Under the pieces are notes generated by a model. The model was given only the letters and a program-made list of their open reading frames with translations, ran no database searches and was not told where the DNA came from. A stretch of DNA of 64,000 nucleotides from NCBI RefSeq assembly GCF_037977055.1, contig NZ_CP150274.1, positions 1,736,001 through 1,800,000 of the forward strand. The letters are read 5' to 3'. Of this stretch, positions 1-8,403 are shown in pieces. The DNA comes from Paenibacillus sp. FSL K6-1096. GTDB taxonomy: Bacteria > Bacillota > Bacilli > Paenibacillales > Paenibacillaceae. A program made the position numbers and the translations under genes. Every line of letters begins with the position of its first letter. The stretch's first letter is position 1.

Positions 1-489
1 AACATGAATGTCATGCGTTAATGTCAGATAGACATCACGGTAGATCCCTGAACCGGTGTACCAGCGGGAATCTGCTGTCTCCGCGTGGTTCACTTTTACC
101 GCAATGATATTCTCGGCTCCGCCATACGCCAGCAGGTCCGTGATTTCATAAGTGAACGTGCTATAGCCATAAGGACGTTTGCCCAAATAATAGCTGTTTA
201 CCCAGACCTGCGAATGATTGTATACGCCCTCAAAGGTAAGGTACGCACGTTTACCCTCCAGATGGTCCGGCAACACAACATGCTTGCGGTACCAGCCGGT
301 TCCGCCGGGCAGATATCCGCTGCCGCTGGAATAATCTTTGGAAAAATCAGCCTCGACGGCCCAGTCATGCGGAAGTGTGACTTCCCGCCAAGCTTTGTCG
401 TCATATCCCTTATACCATGCTTCGGATACATCGCCCCGATTAAAGCACCACACCGCATTAAGCCATATCTTGCTTCTGGACTCGTTCAT
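1..489 (-). CDS. Glycoside hydrolase family 2 beta-galactosidase, N-terminal part (runs off the window edge)
   Basis: Reading on the minus strand from ATG at 489 stays open for 163 codons to the window edge, so the 3' end is missing. The translation has landmarks of the GH2 N-terminal sugar-binding domain: LPHDWAVEADF near residue 40, GGTGWYRKHV near 60, a FEGVYNHSQVWVN stretch, and RWYTGSGIYRDVYL near 145. GH2 enzymes hydrolyse beta-galactosides, beta-glucuronides or beta-mannosides; the catalytic domain is outside the window, so the exact substrate is unknown. The start is preceded by AAAGGAG at good spacing. It is the last gene of the ABC transporter operon (44 bp after the binding protein), which suggests that it degrades the imported oligosaccharide inside the cell, since no signal peptide is seen. 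Confidence 0.85.
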   Translation of the reverse strand, partial: MNESRSKIWLNAVWCFNRGDVSEAWYKGYDDKAWREVTLPHDWAVEADFSKDYSSGSGYLPGGTGWYRKHVVLPDHLEGKRAYLTFEGVYNHSQVWVNSYYLGKRPYGYSTFTYEITDLLAYGGAENIIAVKVNHAETADSRWYTGSGIYRDVYLTLTHDIHV

Positions 490-532
490 GCGCTTCTCCT
501 TTATCCGGAATTAAGAATTGGTTATGAGCTGT

Positions 533-2119
533 TTATTGCGCTGCTTCCATTTTTTGCTTGAACGCATCCAGCTGCTTCTGCAATTCAGCCTTGACCTTAT
601 CATATCCGGCAGTCTTGATTTTCGCTCTGAACTCCTCCACTGCTTTGGCCGGATCACTTACCTTCCCGAAGTTGATCGCCGGCCCAAGCTCCCCGGCCAC
701 CTGCGAGATCGCAGTCAGTTCACTCTCTACAGGAGATTTGTCAAAGACAAACTGGCCGTAAGGATACGGAATTTTGATTTTGTCGTATTCGTCATAGAGT
801 GTGCCGATTTCACTCCACACCGTTTCGCTCGGGATTTCGAATTTATCCACCCGGCCGCCCCAGAAATCTGCATAGAAGCTGTCGGAAGCTTCGTTGTAGT
901 TGGCGGGCAGCGTTCTTTTTCCATCCTTGATCTCATATTGCACGCCTTCGATACCATAGTTGATCAGATGATAGATTTCCTCATTGTTGCGGATCAAATC
1001 ATACGCCATCAGCGCCCGCTCCGGATTCTTGCTGTGAGCGCCCAGGGAGGTACCGCCGTGTGTAATCGACAGCTCCATCAGATTCTTCCCGCCAGTCCGG
1101 TTGAACGGGAACATCTGCAGCTCAGAGCCTGGCTGGGCTTTGTCCATCTCTACACGCAGCGTGGAGAAGGTCTGTGTGTGATGCTGGTCCAGACCGGATA
1201 ATCCGGCTTTGAGGGCTATACGGTTGTCATTTTTGTTATTGAGCGCATCCTCGCGCCAGAATCCTTTATCGGCCCATTCTTTCATCAGCTTGGCATAATT
1301 CAGGAAGAGATCGCTGAAGATCGGCTCAGCCACGGTATATTTCTTATCGTTCGATACCGCTGTAAATACTGGCATGTAGCCTGTAGAGATCGGGAGGTCC
1401 AGGTTATCCGTATAGGACTGAATATAGCCGCCCCATGTCACCGCACCCGAGGCCATATCCCATGGAATGACGTCCGGCTTGTTGTCTTTGATATATTGCA
1501 GATATTGGCCGATCTCCTCCCAATTCTTGATCGGTTCGTTCAGCCCGGCTTCCTTCGCCCAGTCGCCGCGGTAGAAGAAGCCATGATTGACCCATTGCGT
1601 GTAATCGTTCTCAGGAATCAGCACAATTTTGCCGTTGTAACGGCTCTCGTTCCAATCCTTCTCCGGAATGGATTTCCAGGTTTCCGGTGCATACTTGGGA
1701 AGCAGCTCATCCAGATTCATGAAGGCCCCGCGCTGCGCGTTGGCCCATGTATCGAGCCAATCCGTTCCGATGGTGATCAGATCAACCGCCTCCCCGGAGG
1801 CCAGCAGCAGGTTGTATTTGGTCTGCCAATCGGCCCATTCGACCCATTTCCATTCCAGCTCGGCATTGATTTTTTCCTTCATAATTTCATTGACCTTGGC
1901 CAGCACCTTTTCGAATTGCCCATTCTTCGGCTTATCGCCCAGCACCACATAACTGATTTTTACAAACTTAGAGGTATCCGGCGCCAAGCTGTCTTTGTTT
2001 CCAGTGTCATTCGTCGTCTTAGCCCCATTGTTAGCCGCATTATTCCCGCCACCGCAGGCGGCCAGCGTAAACAGTAAGAGGAACGTCAACATCATGCTTA
2101 ATGCTTTTTTGATCCCCAT
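533..2119 (-). CDS. Extracellular sugar-binding lipoprotein of an ABC importer
   Basis: A 528-residue protein with a lipoprotein signal: basic start, hydrophobic stretch and lipobox LAAC with Cys22, followed by an Asn/Gly/Thr-rich tether. The length and pattern (DLITIGTDW, ARALMAYDLI-like region, C-terminal part typical of the DUF3502-containing LipO-type proteins) fit the large Paenibacillus oligosaccharide-binding proteins that deliver substrate to LplB/LplC-type permeases. It sits directly downstream of both permease genes and upstream of the GH2 gene on the same strand. No ATPase is in the operon; such systems usually share an MsmX-type ATPase encoded elsewhere (family knowledge). The substrate cannot be read from sequence; a beta-galactoside or similar glycan is suggested by the neighbouring enzyme. 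Confidence 0.88.
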   Translation of the reverse strand: MGIKKALSMMLTFLLLFTLAACGGGNNAANNGAKTTNDTGNKDSLAPDTSKFVKISYVVLGDKPKNGQFEKVLAKVNEIMKEKINAELEWKWVEWADWQTKYNLLLASGEAVDLITIGTDWLDTWANAQRGAFMNLDELLPKYAPETWKSIPEKDWNESRYNGKIVLIPENDYTQWVNHGFFYRGDWAKEAGLNEPIKNWEEIGQYLQYIKDNKPDVIPWDMASGAVTWGGYIQSYTDNLDLPISTGYMPVFTAVSNDKKYTVAEPIFSDLFLNYAKLMKEWADKGFWREDALNNKNDNRIALKAGLSGLDQHHTQTFSTLRVEMDKAQPGSELQMFPFNRTGGKNLMELSITHGGTSLGAHSKNPERALMAYDLIRNNEEIYHLINYGIEGVQYEIKDGKRTLPANYNEASDSFYADFWGGRVDKFEIPSETVWSEIGTLYDEYDKIKIPYPYGQFVFDKSPVESELTAISQVAGELGPAINFGKVSDPAKAVEEFRAKIKTAGYDKVKAELQKQLDAFKQKMEAAQ

Positions 2120-2207
2120 TCTTGTACAACCTCCCTGTAGTTAATTTACTCTATGTGAGAAGGCTTGATGGCCTTGGCACATCGTTGCAGCAGAAGTTTC
2201 TGGAAGA

Positions 2208-3119
2208 TCAGCCCTTTACGGCTCCTACGGTGATTCCCTTAATAAAGTAGCGCTGTACGAACGGATAGAACAAAATGACCGGACCTGTGGCCACTACAGC
2301 TGTTGCCATCTTCATGGACTCCAGTGGCACATCGCGCAGCTGCACATTCGAGGCGGCAGCGGAATTGCGGACAAAATCGGCGCTCGTAATCACGTTATAC
2401 AAAAATAGCTGCAAGGTGCGATATTTCATATCCGGCGACAGAAACAGCATGGAATTATACCATTCGTTCCAGTACCCCAGGGCGATGAACAGCCCGATTG
2501 TGGCCAGGGCGGGCGTGGTCATCGGCAGAATCAGCCGGAGGAAAATCGTAAAATCGCCTGCCCCGTCAATCTTCGCCGACTCCGTAATCGCGTGAGGAAT
2601 AGAGCGGACGAAGCTTTTCATCATAATGATCAGGAACGGACTAAGCAGACCAGGGAGCAGAACCGCCAGGTAGTTATCTTTTAAATGAAGATACTGGGTG
2701 ATCAGCAGGTAGAACGGCACCAGACCTCCGGAGAACAGTGTAGTGAAGTAGATGAAGAAAGAGATTTTGTTGCGGTACATGAAGTCCGGCCGTTGCAGCG
2801 CATATCCCGTCATAGCCACCAGCAGCAGGCCAACCGCCGTGCCTACGATCGTCATTAATATGGTTACTATATACGAACCGATGATCAGATCGGGGTTCTC
2901 GAACACGATTTTATAAGCGAACAGACTGAACTCCTTGGGCCAGAAGTTGAAGCCGGAGAGCTTGATGGCCGACTCTGAGGTGAAGGAGGTGCCCAGCACC
3001 AGCAGGAACGGCAACAGGCAGCAGAGGGCGAACAAGCCGATAAACAGATATCCGATCCACTGAACGACAAGTCCGCTGGCGTCGGTTTTTTTGCGTGCGC
3101 TTACCAAAGTCTCATCCAT
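2208..3119 (-). CDS. Carbohydrate ABC transporter permease (LplC/MalG type)
   Basis: About 303 residues with six hydrophobic segments and the cytoplasmic EAA-type loop (KIDGAGDFTIFLRLILP near residue 185) that docks the ATPase. It is the MalG-like inner-membrane partner of the next gene. The start at 3119 is preferred because AGGAGG lies eight bases upstream; a TTG two codons earlier is too close to that site. It begins 12 bp after the stop of the first permease gene, so the two are co-transcribed. Length is normal for the family. The same operon holds the binding protein and a GH2 enzyme. Confidence 0.9.
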   Translation of the reverse strand: MDETLVSARKKTDASGLVVQWIGYLFIGLFALCCLLPFLLVLGTSFTSESAIKLSGFNFWPKEFSLFAYKIVFENPDLIIGSYIVTILMTIVGTAVGLLLVAMTGYALQRPDFMYRNKISFFIYFTTLFSGGLVPFYLLITQYLHLKDNYLAVLLPGLLSPFLIIMMKSFVRSIPHAITESAKIDGAGDFTIFLRLILPMTTPALATIGLFIALGYWNEWYNSMLFLSPDMKYRTLQLFLYNVITSADFVRNSAAASNVQLRDVPLESMKMATAVVATGPVILFYPFVQRYFIKGITVGAVKG

Positions 3120-3131
3120 GGGCAAGTCCTC

Positions 3132-4100
3132 CTAAAAAAGTGAATTGTCAGGCGATACCTTTTTGACCAGCCAGTTAGCAGATAGAACCACGAAGAATCC
3201 GAACAAGGATTGATACAGGCTGACCGCACTGCCCATTGAGAAGTTAAAGTTGGTCATCAGCGAGCGGAACACATAGGTCTCGATAATATCCGTAGAGGCG
3301 TATAACGCTGTGTTGTTAGCACCCACCAGATTGAAGAATAATCCGAAGTTCCCCTTCAGGATTCCGCCAAGCGAGAACAGCAGCAGAATGATGAAGGTCG
3401 GTTTGAGCCAAGGCAACACGATATACCGGATACGCTGAAAAGCATTCGCCCCATCGATCTCCGCAGCCTCCACAATCTCACTGTCCAGCCCCATAATTGC
3501 CGCAAAATAAACAATGGAGCCATAACCGGTGCTTTGCCATAAATACGTGATAACTATGATAAAAGGCCAGGCCTCCGGACTTGAGTACGCCTTCACCGGA
3601 TCAAGCCCCAAGGAGTGCAGTACCGAGTTCAAAATGCCATAATCATAGCTCAGAATGTTGTAAGCGATGAGACCAATTAGAACTGCGGATACGAAATACG
3701 GCAGGAACATCATGGTTTGGGATACCTTCTTGAACCATTTGGACCGCATCTCGTTGAGCAGCACAGCGACCGTAATCTGAAGCATGTTGCCCAGCAGGAT
3801 AAACGCGATGTTATAGGCGATGGTATTGAACGTCAGGCGCCACAGATCACCCGTCATGACCAGGAACCGGAAATTCTCCAGCCCGGCAAAGGCGCTGCCG
3901 AAGATGCCGTCAGAATAGTTGTACTTGATAAACGCCAGATACAGCCCAGGCATAGGCAGATAGGAAAAGATAAGAAAAAACGCTATCGCCGGAAAGCACA
4001 TCAGCAGCAATGTCTTGTTGTTCTTAAAACGTTTCCAGCGGCCACGCTTGGGTTTGGCATACCTCTTCTCTGTCAATTGGGCAGGTGAAGCAGTGGACAT
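3132..4100 (-). CDS. Carbohydrate ABC transporter permease (LplB/MalF type)
   Basis: A 322-residue integral membrane protein, first gene of the sugar-uptake operon. The N terminus is basic and cytoplasmic, followed by six membrane spans; the EAA loop (EIDGANAFQRIRYIVLP) lies near residue 215. It belongs to the LplB/YteP group common in Paenibacillus. A clear site AAGGAGG is placed before ATG 4100. The two palindromic operator candidates at 4149-4164 and 4267-4282 lie in its 5' region, which points to direct control by the LacI-type regulator encoded just upstream. Confidence 0.9.
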   Translation of the reverse strand: MSTASPAQLTEKRYAKPKRGRWKRFKNNKTLLLMCFPAIAFFLIFSYLPMPGLYLAFIKYNYSDGIFGSAFAGLENFRFLVMTGDLWRLTFNTIAYNIAFILLGNMLQITVAVLLNEMRSKWFKKVSQTMMFLPYFVSAVLIGLIAYNILSYDYGILNSVLHSLGLDPVKAYSSPEAWPFIIVITYLWQSTGYGSIVYFAAIMGLDSEIVEAAEIDGANAFQRIRYIVLPWLKPTFIILLLFSLGGILKGNFGLFFNLVGANNTALYASTDIIETYVFRSLMTNFNFSMGSAVSLYQSLFGFFVVLSANWLVKKVSPDNSLF

Positions 4101-4148
4101 AAGACCCCTCCTTAGTTGAATAGTCAGCGGATTTCAACTGTAAAATTA

Positions 4149-4164
4149 ATGAAACCCATTTCAT
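4149..4164. promoter_or_regulatory. LacI-family operator candidate O1
   Basis: Palindrome ATGAAACCCATTTCAT (arms ATGAAA/TTTCAT, four-base centre), extended by one A/T pair on each side. It lies 49 bp upstream of the first permease start. The same word recurs at 4267 in reverse orientation and, with one change, at 5572. Its place next to a LacI-type gene makes it a likely repressor site (inference). Confidence 0.65.
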
Positions 4165-4266
4165 TTAAAGCCAAAAAAATAAAACCCGTTATCCATCCTG
4201 TCACTCGTATTCTCGCAAATTTTCCAGGAAGTTTCCTTGATCATTGAGCAAGTAATCGGACTATTG

Positions 4267-4282
4267 ATGAAATGGGTTTCAT
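4267..4282. promoter_or_regulatory. LacI-family operator candidate O2
   Basis: ATGAAATGGGTTTCAT, the exact reverse complement of the site at 4149, placed 118 bp away between the regulator stop and the permease start. Two sites about eleven helical turns apart would allow looping by a tetrameric repressor (inference). Confidence 0.65.
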
Positions 4283-4367
4283 TAAAAAGTAAAATGTAAG
4301 GGCTTTCTTCACCAGAATAAGCCCTCGTTATTTCAAAGTCAACTATTAATTTCTAATGGTGGATCAA

Positions 4368-5417
4368 TTATTGCTGGAAAGGTGCCGTCGTCTGGCGTAC
4401 CCTTAGCTCGGGAATAACCGAATGTAAACGGGGCACCTTTTTGCCGGCGATCAGCTTGTGCAGCATTTCTGCCGCCAGACGGCCGATCTCGTTCGCCATC
4501 AGCGAAACCGTGGTCAGCTCCGGAATGCTGAAGGACGCAAAGGGAATATCATCATAACCAACGATGGACAATTCTCCCGGCACGGCAATCCCCGCCCGGT
4601 CAGCCGCTTTGAGTGCGCCGATGGCCACCAGGTCGTTCATACACATGATCGCTGTCGGCCGGTCCGGCAACTTCAGCACCTGCTCGGCAAACTTGAAGCC
4701 CATGTTGACAGAGAATCCCCCATGGATCATCCATTCCTTGCGGACCTCCAGACCATTGTTACGCATGGCTGTCCGGAATCCTTGAATCCGCTGCTGAGTA
4801 TTGGACATATGCAAGAAACCGCCAATGACGGCGATATCCCGGTGTCCAAGATCGATTAAATGCTGTGCCGCCAGCTCCGCCCCCAGCCTCTGGTCAACCG
4901 CCACCCGGTGAATCTTCGTGTTGGGCAGATTCCCGTTAATCATCAGCACCGGAACACGTTTAGCCGCTTCCTCTACCTCCCGCACCAGCGCCGCATCCGG
5001 CTTGGACAAATCCAGCCTGCCGCCAATCATCACGATGCCATCGACCTGCTTCTCCATCAATATCCCCAGATACTGTGATTCCCGCGCATACTGGAGGTCT
5101 GTCTCCTCGTCCGAGGAGACGGTATCACACAAAAAACAGGTGTAGCCCAGCTTTCTCGTCTCCCGGTCAAAGCTGGCCAGCACCTCCGGAAAGAACGGGT
5201 TGGTGATATCCGGCAGGATGAACCCGATCATCCCGGTTTCTTTGCGGATCAGGCTTCGCGCAAGCGCGTTGGGCTGAAACTGGTGCTTGTCAATCAGCGC
5301 AGTAATCCGCTCTCTCGTTTCTTTTTTGACGGGGGCGGTATTATTAAGCACTCTGGATACGGTGGCCACCGAGACGTTGGCTTCCCTGGCAATATCATAT
5401 ACGGTAACGGGCTTCAT
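4368..5417 (-). CDS. LacI/GalR family transcriptional regulator
   Basis: A 349-residue regulator. The N-terminal helix-turn-helix is textbook (VYDIAREANVSVATVSRVLN, residues 5-24), followed by the hinge helix and a periplasmic-binding-protein-like sensor domain (IGFILPDITNPFFPEV near residue 66; dimerisation/ligand core to the end). It is transcribed in the same direction as the sugar operon and ends about 270 bp upstream of it. The ribosome site is GAGGGAGC. It likely represses the operon until a sugar ligand binds; a third palindrome at 5572 lies upstream of its own start, which fits autoregulation (inference). Confidence 0.92.
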   Translation of the reverse strand: MKPVTVYDIAREANVSVATVSRVLNNTAPVKKETRERITALIDKHQFQPNALARSLIRKETGMIGFILPDITNPFFPEVLASFDRETRKLGYTCFLCDTVSSDEETDLQYARESQYLGILMEKQVDGIVMIGGRLDLSKPDAALVREVEEAAKRVPVLMINGNLPNTKIHRVAVDQRLGAELAAQHLIDLGHRDIAVIGGFLHMSNTQQRIQGFRTAMRNNGLEVRKEWMIHGGFSVNMGFKFAEQVLKLPDRPTAIMCMNDLVAIGALKAADRAGIAVPGELSIVGYDDIPFASFSIPELTTVSLMANEIGRLAAEMLHKLIAGKKVPRLHSVIPELRVRQTTAPFQQ

Positions 5418-5571
5418 TCTGCTCCCTCTCTTTGCCCATCGGCAATAACTGGTTTTGGCTTCATCTTATCGTTTAGCTCTGTATTAGTAAACCATTTATT
5501 GCTACTTCCGCTCCGGCCGGGACAAGCGTATGCTGAACGTCCTTACCATCTTCAATCCAGGCTGATCTGCA

Positions 5572-5587
5572 ATGTAATGGGTTTCAT
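5572..5587. promoter_or_regulatory. LacI-family operator candidate O3
   Basis: ATGTAATGGGTTTCAT differs from the 4267 site at one base and lies 155 bp upstream of the regulator start, suggesting autoregulation. Confidence 0.55.
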
Positions 5588-5640
5588 TGAAATCCATTAT
5601 AGTCCTGTCAGTGGCTTTTGACTACATGCCTAGTTACACT

Positions 5641-6090
5641 TTAGATCTTATACAAGGTAACATCATAGTCTGCAAAAACCTTCCCGATCATCTGCTCCAC
5701 CACACTCCACTCCCCATTCGCCAGCCCGCAGCCAATGTTGTACGGGAGCGCTATGGACAACCCCCTGGCCTGCGCTTCTGCCTTAAGTGTGGTCAACGCC
5801 TGCTCCAGCGCAGCATAATCGGTATACCGGGTTTTGCTCCTCCCGAAGTGAAGCTGCCCGAACAAGTTCGCCGTATACTTCGCCCCCGTCTGCACCAGCT
5901 GGCAATGCCCAAGCAACTTCTCAGACGTGTGCTGGTTACAATATTTTTTATACTCAGGATATAAATTCGGATAACGCCCCCGCAGAATCTTCGCGATCCC
6001 CGACCCCATCACCCCCTGACAATTCACCTGATGCCCTAGAATATCTTCACCCGCGGCTAATAGATCACCGTTTACGATTTGGATGGTCAT
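5641..6090 (-). CDS. Macro-domain protein (ADP-ribose binding or hydrolysing)
   Basis: A 149-residue single macro domain. Family landmarks are visible: IVNGDLL at the N terminus, ILGHQVNCQGVMGSGIAKIL around residues 17-36 (Asn and Gly-rich ligand loop), and a second Gly-rich loop IALPYNIGCGLANG near residue 114. Macro domains bind or remove ADP-ribose from proteins or metabolites. The gene has a good site (AAGGAG) and stands alone between the LacI regulator and a divergent gene, so its partner is unclear. Length and motif order match the small, ALC1-like bacterial macro proteins. Confidence 0.85.
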   Translation of the reverse strand: MTIQIVNGDLLAAGEDILGHQVNCQGVMGSGIAKILRGRYPNLYPEYKKYCNQHTSEKLLGHCQLVQTGAKYTANLFGQLHFGRSKTRYTDYAALEQALTTLKAEAQARGLSIALPYNIGCGLANGEWSVVEQMIGKVFADYDVTLYKI

Positions 6091-6224
6091 GGTTTTCTCC
6101 TTGTTTGTGGCTTGAGGTAGTTTGGTATTTAAAATTATACCATTTTCTTCTATACGAATCCCTCCTGCCCTTGGCTAATTGTGATACTATTTATATAAAC
6201 AAAAACAACTGGCGAGGGTTGAAA

Positions 6225-6587
6225 ATGAATCAGGATATTACTGCAATGCAGTTTATTGACTTGCTTCAGCAGGGGCAGAAGGTTTTCTACAAAATATGTG
6301 TAGAAGATGGTTCGCTTAGGGAGCGGGATTTATCCTCCCTTACATTTAAGGAGTGTTTATTCTCCATTGACTTTTCGGGCTCCAATTTGGAGTCAACACA
6401 ATTTATTGATTGCAATCTGAAGACCTGTCTATTCACTAAATGTATCCTAACCCATGCATTATTCATCAGTAATTCTTTAGATACAACAGACTTCTCAGGA
6501 GCACAAGTGAATGGGATCACCTTTAAGGACAACACCTATCATTCTATTGTACTGACGGAGTCTCATCTTGCAGAGATGATTATATAA
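6225..6587 (+). CDS. Small pentapeptide-repeat-like protein
   Basis: A 120-residue protein starting at ATG 6225. From about residue 35 it shows spaced Leu/Phe every fifth residue (DFSGSNLESTQFIDCNLKTC and later TTDFSGAQVNGITF), the A(D/N)LXX pattern of a right-handed quadrilateral beta-helix. It is shorter than most pentapeptide proteins and has only about 12 imperfect coils. A longer frame beginning at 5787 overlaps the macro gene on the other strand and is ignored. No signal peptide is seen. Function unknown. Confidence 0.7.
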   Translation: MNQDITAMQFIDLLQQGQKVFYKICVEDGSLRERDLSSLTFKECLFSIDFSGSNLESTQFIDCNLKTCLFTKCILTHALFISNSLDTTDFSGAQVNGITFKDNTYHSIVLTESHLAEMII

Positions 6588-6609
6588 GTTTAGAAAAATC
6601 CCCCGCCCT

Positions 6610-8403
6610 CTACACATACCACTTCCGCTGCGCCTCATACATCGTCCGGTACTCGCCCGCCATGCTCATTAGCTGCTCATGCGTGCCGTCCTGCACGATC
6701 CTTCCATCCTTCATCACGAGGATTCGGTCCGCGAGCTTCACGGAGCCTAAGCGGTGGGAGACGAGGATTGCAGTTTTGTCCCGGCACAGGGCGGCGAAGT
6801 CATTATACAGACGGGTCTCCTCCAGGGGGTCGATGGCCGCCGTGGGCTCATCCAAGATCATCCAGTCACTGTCCCGGAACAATCCGCGCGCAATCGCCAC
6901 ACGCTGCCACTGGCCGCCGGATAGATCGGTGCCGCCGAACTCGCGTCCCAGCATCGTATCCCCCCCTTCCTTAACCCCTTCAACGGACAAAAGCACCCCG
7001 GCCTCTTCACAAACGGATACTACTGTAGCATCATCTGCTGGTTTGGAATATTGGCTGATCCGCACATTTTCCCGTAACGTCTCATTATACTTGCGATAAT
7101 GTTGAAAAACAGCCGACGTTCGCTCATAGCTAGTCCGCGAAGCCTCCACGTTCCCGTACCACACTTCCCCTGCCGTAGGCGGGTATAACCCCATAATAAT
7201 ACGGCACAGCGTGGTCTTCCCGCTTCCATTCTCACCTACAATCGCCAGCGTCTGCTTATGCGGGATGATCAGGTCAATGTCCTCCACCGCATTTCGGGTC
7301 GCCAGCGGATAGCGGAACCGGACAGCTTTTAGCTTAATATCACTATCTGCGGGCCTTGGCATGTTATTAGTTACATGAACAGGTTCGTCGATGAAATCCA
7401 GAAAATTCTCCACAGAGCCGATATTCTCCGTAGCCCAGGCGATTCTCTCGGTGATCAGCTTGTTCATGAACCGGTACAGACTGCCAATCGAAGCCAGCAC
7501 CGCCGCAAAAGCTCCAATCGAAATCTCCTGCCTCATCACAGACACAAACAGCATATACACGATCAGGCCGTAGCCCATAACCGTCACTATATTCAGAATG
7601 AGCTGCACTAGATGCTTGCGTACCTGCGTCCGAAGTACAATAGCGTTCAACCGTTGCAGGGCAGAGGTATACAGATTCTCGAAAAATGCAGTAGCCCCCA
7701 GCAACCGGGTCTCTGAGAGATACGCTTTGTCCGTCAAGCACCGTTCATAGTATTCACTTTTCCGCCGGATCGGGGCAGATGCCGCCTCCAGATTCTTGAA
7801 TGCTGACATCAGCACCAATTGAGAGAGCATCACCGGGACGAATACGGCGACAACACTAAGCGCAAGCACCGGCTTGAGCGTGAACAGATACCACCCGATG
7901 AACACGAAATAAGTCGTATAGTAGAACAGAATGTCCAGTAAGGTAGTCCCGATCCAGATCAGCTTCCCGCTCCCGTTCACAGCCTTGTGGATATAATCCA
8001 GCCGCCCTGTGTCCTCGAATTCAGAGACCTGTAACGAATCTACTCTCTTAAAAATCATCAGGTTCAAGTGCTTGCCCACACTTAGCCCGTAAATCTCCTC
8101 ATAACAGTTCCCGAGCCCGTCCATAACATGATAGAACAGATACATAAGCGCCAGTACGCCCAAGGACAAGAGAATCATTTTGAAGTCTATTCGATCTGTA
8201 GCATAGGCAGCAGCCGCATCTAAAAACCTCTGCATAAATAACACCTGCAGCACCCAGGAGACTGCCTGGAGCAAGGCAATTCCGATATATGTATATGTCA
8301 TCCCGGGATTCACCTGGAATAAAAGCCGCAGGCATCTGACTCCGTTCTTAAGGAACCCCTTTCTCTGTATTCTATCCATGCTGCACCATACTTTCTGCCT
8401 CAT
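6610..8403 (-). CDS. ABC exporter half-transporter (membrane + ATPase), second of a pair
   Basis: A 597-residue fusion of a six-span membrane domain and an ATPase domain. The ATPase has Walker A GENGSGKTT, signature LSGGQWQR near residue 494, Walker B WMILDEPTAA and the H-loop VSHRLG. The start may instead be ATG 8379 (MDRIQ); both starts overlap the end of the upstream gene, so translation is coupled. With that gene it forms a heterodimeric exporter. No peptidase domain and no obvious precursor peptide lie nearby, so the cargo (drug, lipid or peptide) is unknown. Confidence 0.88.
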   Translation of the reverse strand: MRQKVWCSMDRIQRKGFLKNGVRCLRLLFQVNPGMTYTYIGIALLQAVSWVLQVLFMQRFLDAAAAYATDRIDFKMILLSLGVLALMYLFYHVMDGLGNCYEEIYGLSVGKHLNLMIFKRVDSLQVSEFEDTGRLDYIHKAVNGSGKLIWIGTTLLDILFYYTTYFVFIGWYLFTLKPVLALSVVAVFVPVMLSQLVLMSAFKNLEAASAPIRRKSEYYERCLTDKAYLSETRLLGATAFFENLYTSALQRLNAIVLRTQVRKHLVQLILNIVTVMGYGLIVYMLFVSVMRQEISIGAFAAVLASIGSLYRFMNKLITERIAWATENIGSVENFLDFIDEPVHVTNNMPRPADSDIKLKAVRFRYPLATRNAVEDIDLIIPHKQTLAIVGENGSGKTTLCRIIMGLYPPTAGEVWYGNVEASRTSYERTSAVFQHYRKYNETLRENVRISQYSKPADDATVVSVCEEAGVLLSVEGVKEGGDTMLGREFGGTDLSGGQWQRVAIARGLFRDSDWMILDEPTAAIDPLEETRLYNDFAALCRDKTAILVSHRLGSVKLADRILVMKDGRIVQDGTHEQLMSMAGEYRTMYEAQRKWYV

